6,115 nt of DNA from Pseudomonadota bacterium (lineage in GTDB: Bacteria > Pseudomonadota > Gammaproteobacteria > Burkholderiales > Burkholderiaceae_C): the NCBI GenBank assembly GCA_023410975.1, contig JAEYPG010000687.1, positions 1 to 6,115 of the forward strand, given 5' to 3'. The notes under the pieces were generated by a model. The model was not told the origin of the DNA and did no database searches. It saw only the letters and a program-made list of their open reading frames with translations. The position numbers and the translations under genes are program-made. This document shows positions 6,041 to 6,115 of this stretch, piece after piece; position 1 is the stretch's first letter; each line of letters begins with the position of its first letter.

Positions 6041-6115
6041 GGTAGGCGAGGCCGGCGGGCCGCCCAAGGAAAGGATTGTCAGAAGCTTATGCCTACCCCG
6101 CGCCCGGGCCGGGGC
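6041..6115 (-). promoter_or_regulatory. Probable promoter/activator region of the sulfate operon
   Basis: This stretch lies upstream of the binding-protein gene and includes an AT-richer island at about 6066-6092 within otherwise very GC-rich DNA. On the minus strand it reads GGCATAAGCTTCTGACAATC, containing a CATAAG element that could be a -10 sequence or part of an activator site, and a CTGACA element that resembles a -35 sequence but has no good -10 element 17 bases later. Sulfate operons in proteobacteria are usually activated by the LysR-type regulators CysB or Cbl, whose sites are AT-rich and poorly conserved, so a site here is likely by position. I cannot assign exact promoter elements, and the region is cut by the window edge. 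Confidence 0.35.

Noticed and set aside
6089..6115. ATG on the plus strand at 6089 as the start of a divergent gene
   Set aside because: Only nine codons are visible before the edge (MPTPRPGRG), with no convincing ribosome-binding site. It cannot be supported.
1..6115. Mobile element, CRISPR array, tRNA/rRNA gene or novel defence system
   Set aside because: No transposase, repeat-spacer pattern, RNA gene or unusual gene was seen. Nearly the whole window is explained by two ordinary ABC importers.

Overview
The window is GC-rich and all six genes I can support lie on the minus strand, reading from right to left. The protein sequences and the dense G/C-ending codons suggest a betaproteobacterium, most likely of the order Burkholderiales (Comamonadaceae-like). 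This is inferred from family resemblance and from one intergenic repeat of a type common in such genomes. No species can be named from the window.

Right half (about 2055-6115): a complete sulfate/thiosulfate ABC importer operon in the order binding protein (cysP/sbp) - cysT - cysW - cysA. The binding protein captures sulfate or thiosulfate in the periplasm, CysT and CysW form the membrane channel, and CysA is the ATPase. cysT and cysW overlap by one base, and cysW and cysA are 6 bases apart, so these three are clearly co-transcribed. The binding-protein gene is separated from cysT by 139-143 bases carrying two strong hairpins. The second, a perfect 14-bp stem, ends 7 bases before the cysT start codon. 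This suggests that the periplasmic protein is made in larger amounts than the membrane and ATPase subunits. The region upstream of the operon has a small AT-rich island that is the best candidate for its promoter and activator site.

Left half (1-1972): the beginning of a general (polar) L-amino-acid ABC importer of the Aap type. It holds a complete periplasmic binding protein (AapJ-like) followed by the first about 289 codons of the permease AapQ, which runs off the left edge. A 43-bp imperfect palindrome, probably a dispersed intergenic repeat, sits between these two genes. The remaining genes of this importer (aapM, aapP) would be expected beyond the left edge.

The two transporters are head-to-tail with only 82 bases between cysA and aapJ and no convincing terminator. 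In many Burkholderiales the regulator gene cysB follows cysA; here an amino-acid importer takes that place. The window shows no mobile element, RNA gene, CRISPR array or obviously novel system. The points worth a second look are the two intercistronic hairpins, a degenerate EAA coupling loop in CysT, CysP-like ligand positions in the binding protein, and the adjacency of the sulfate and amino-acid importers.
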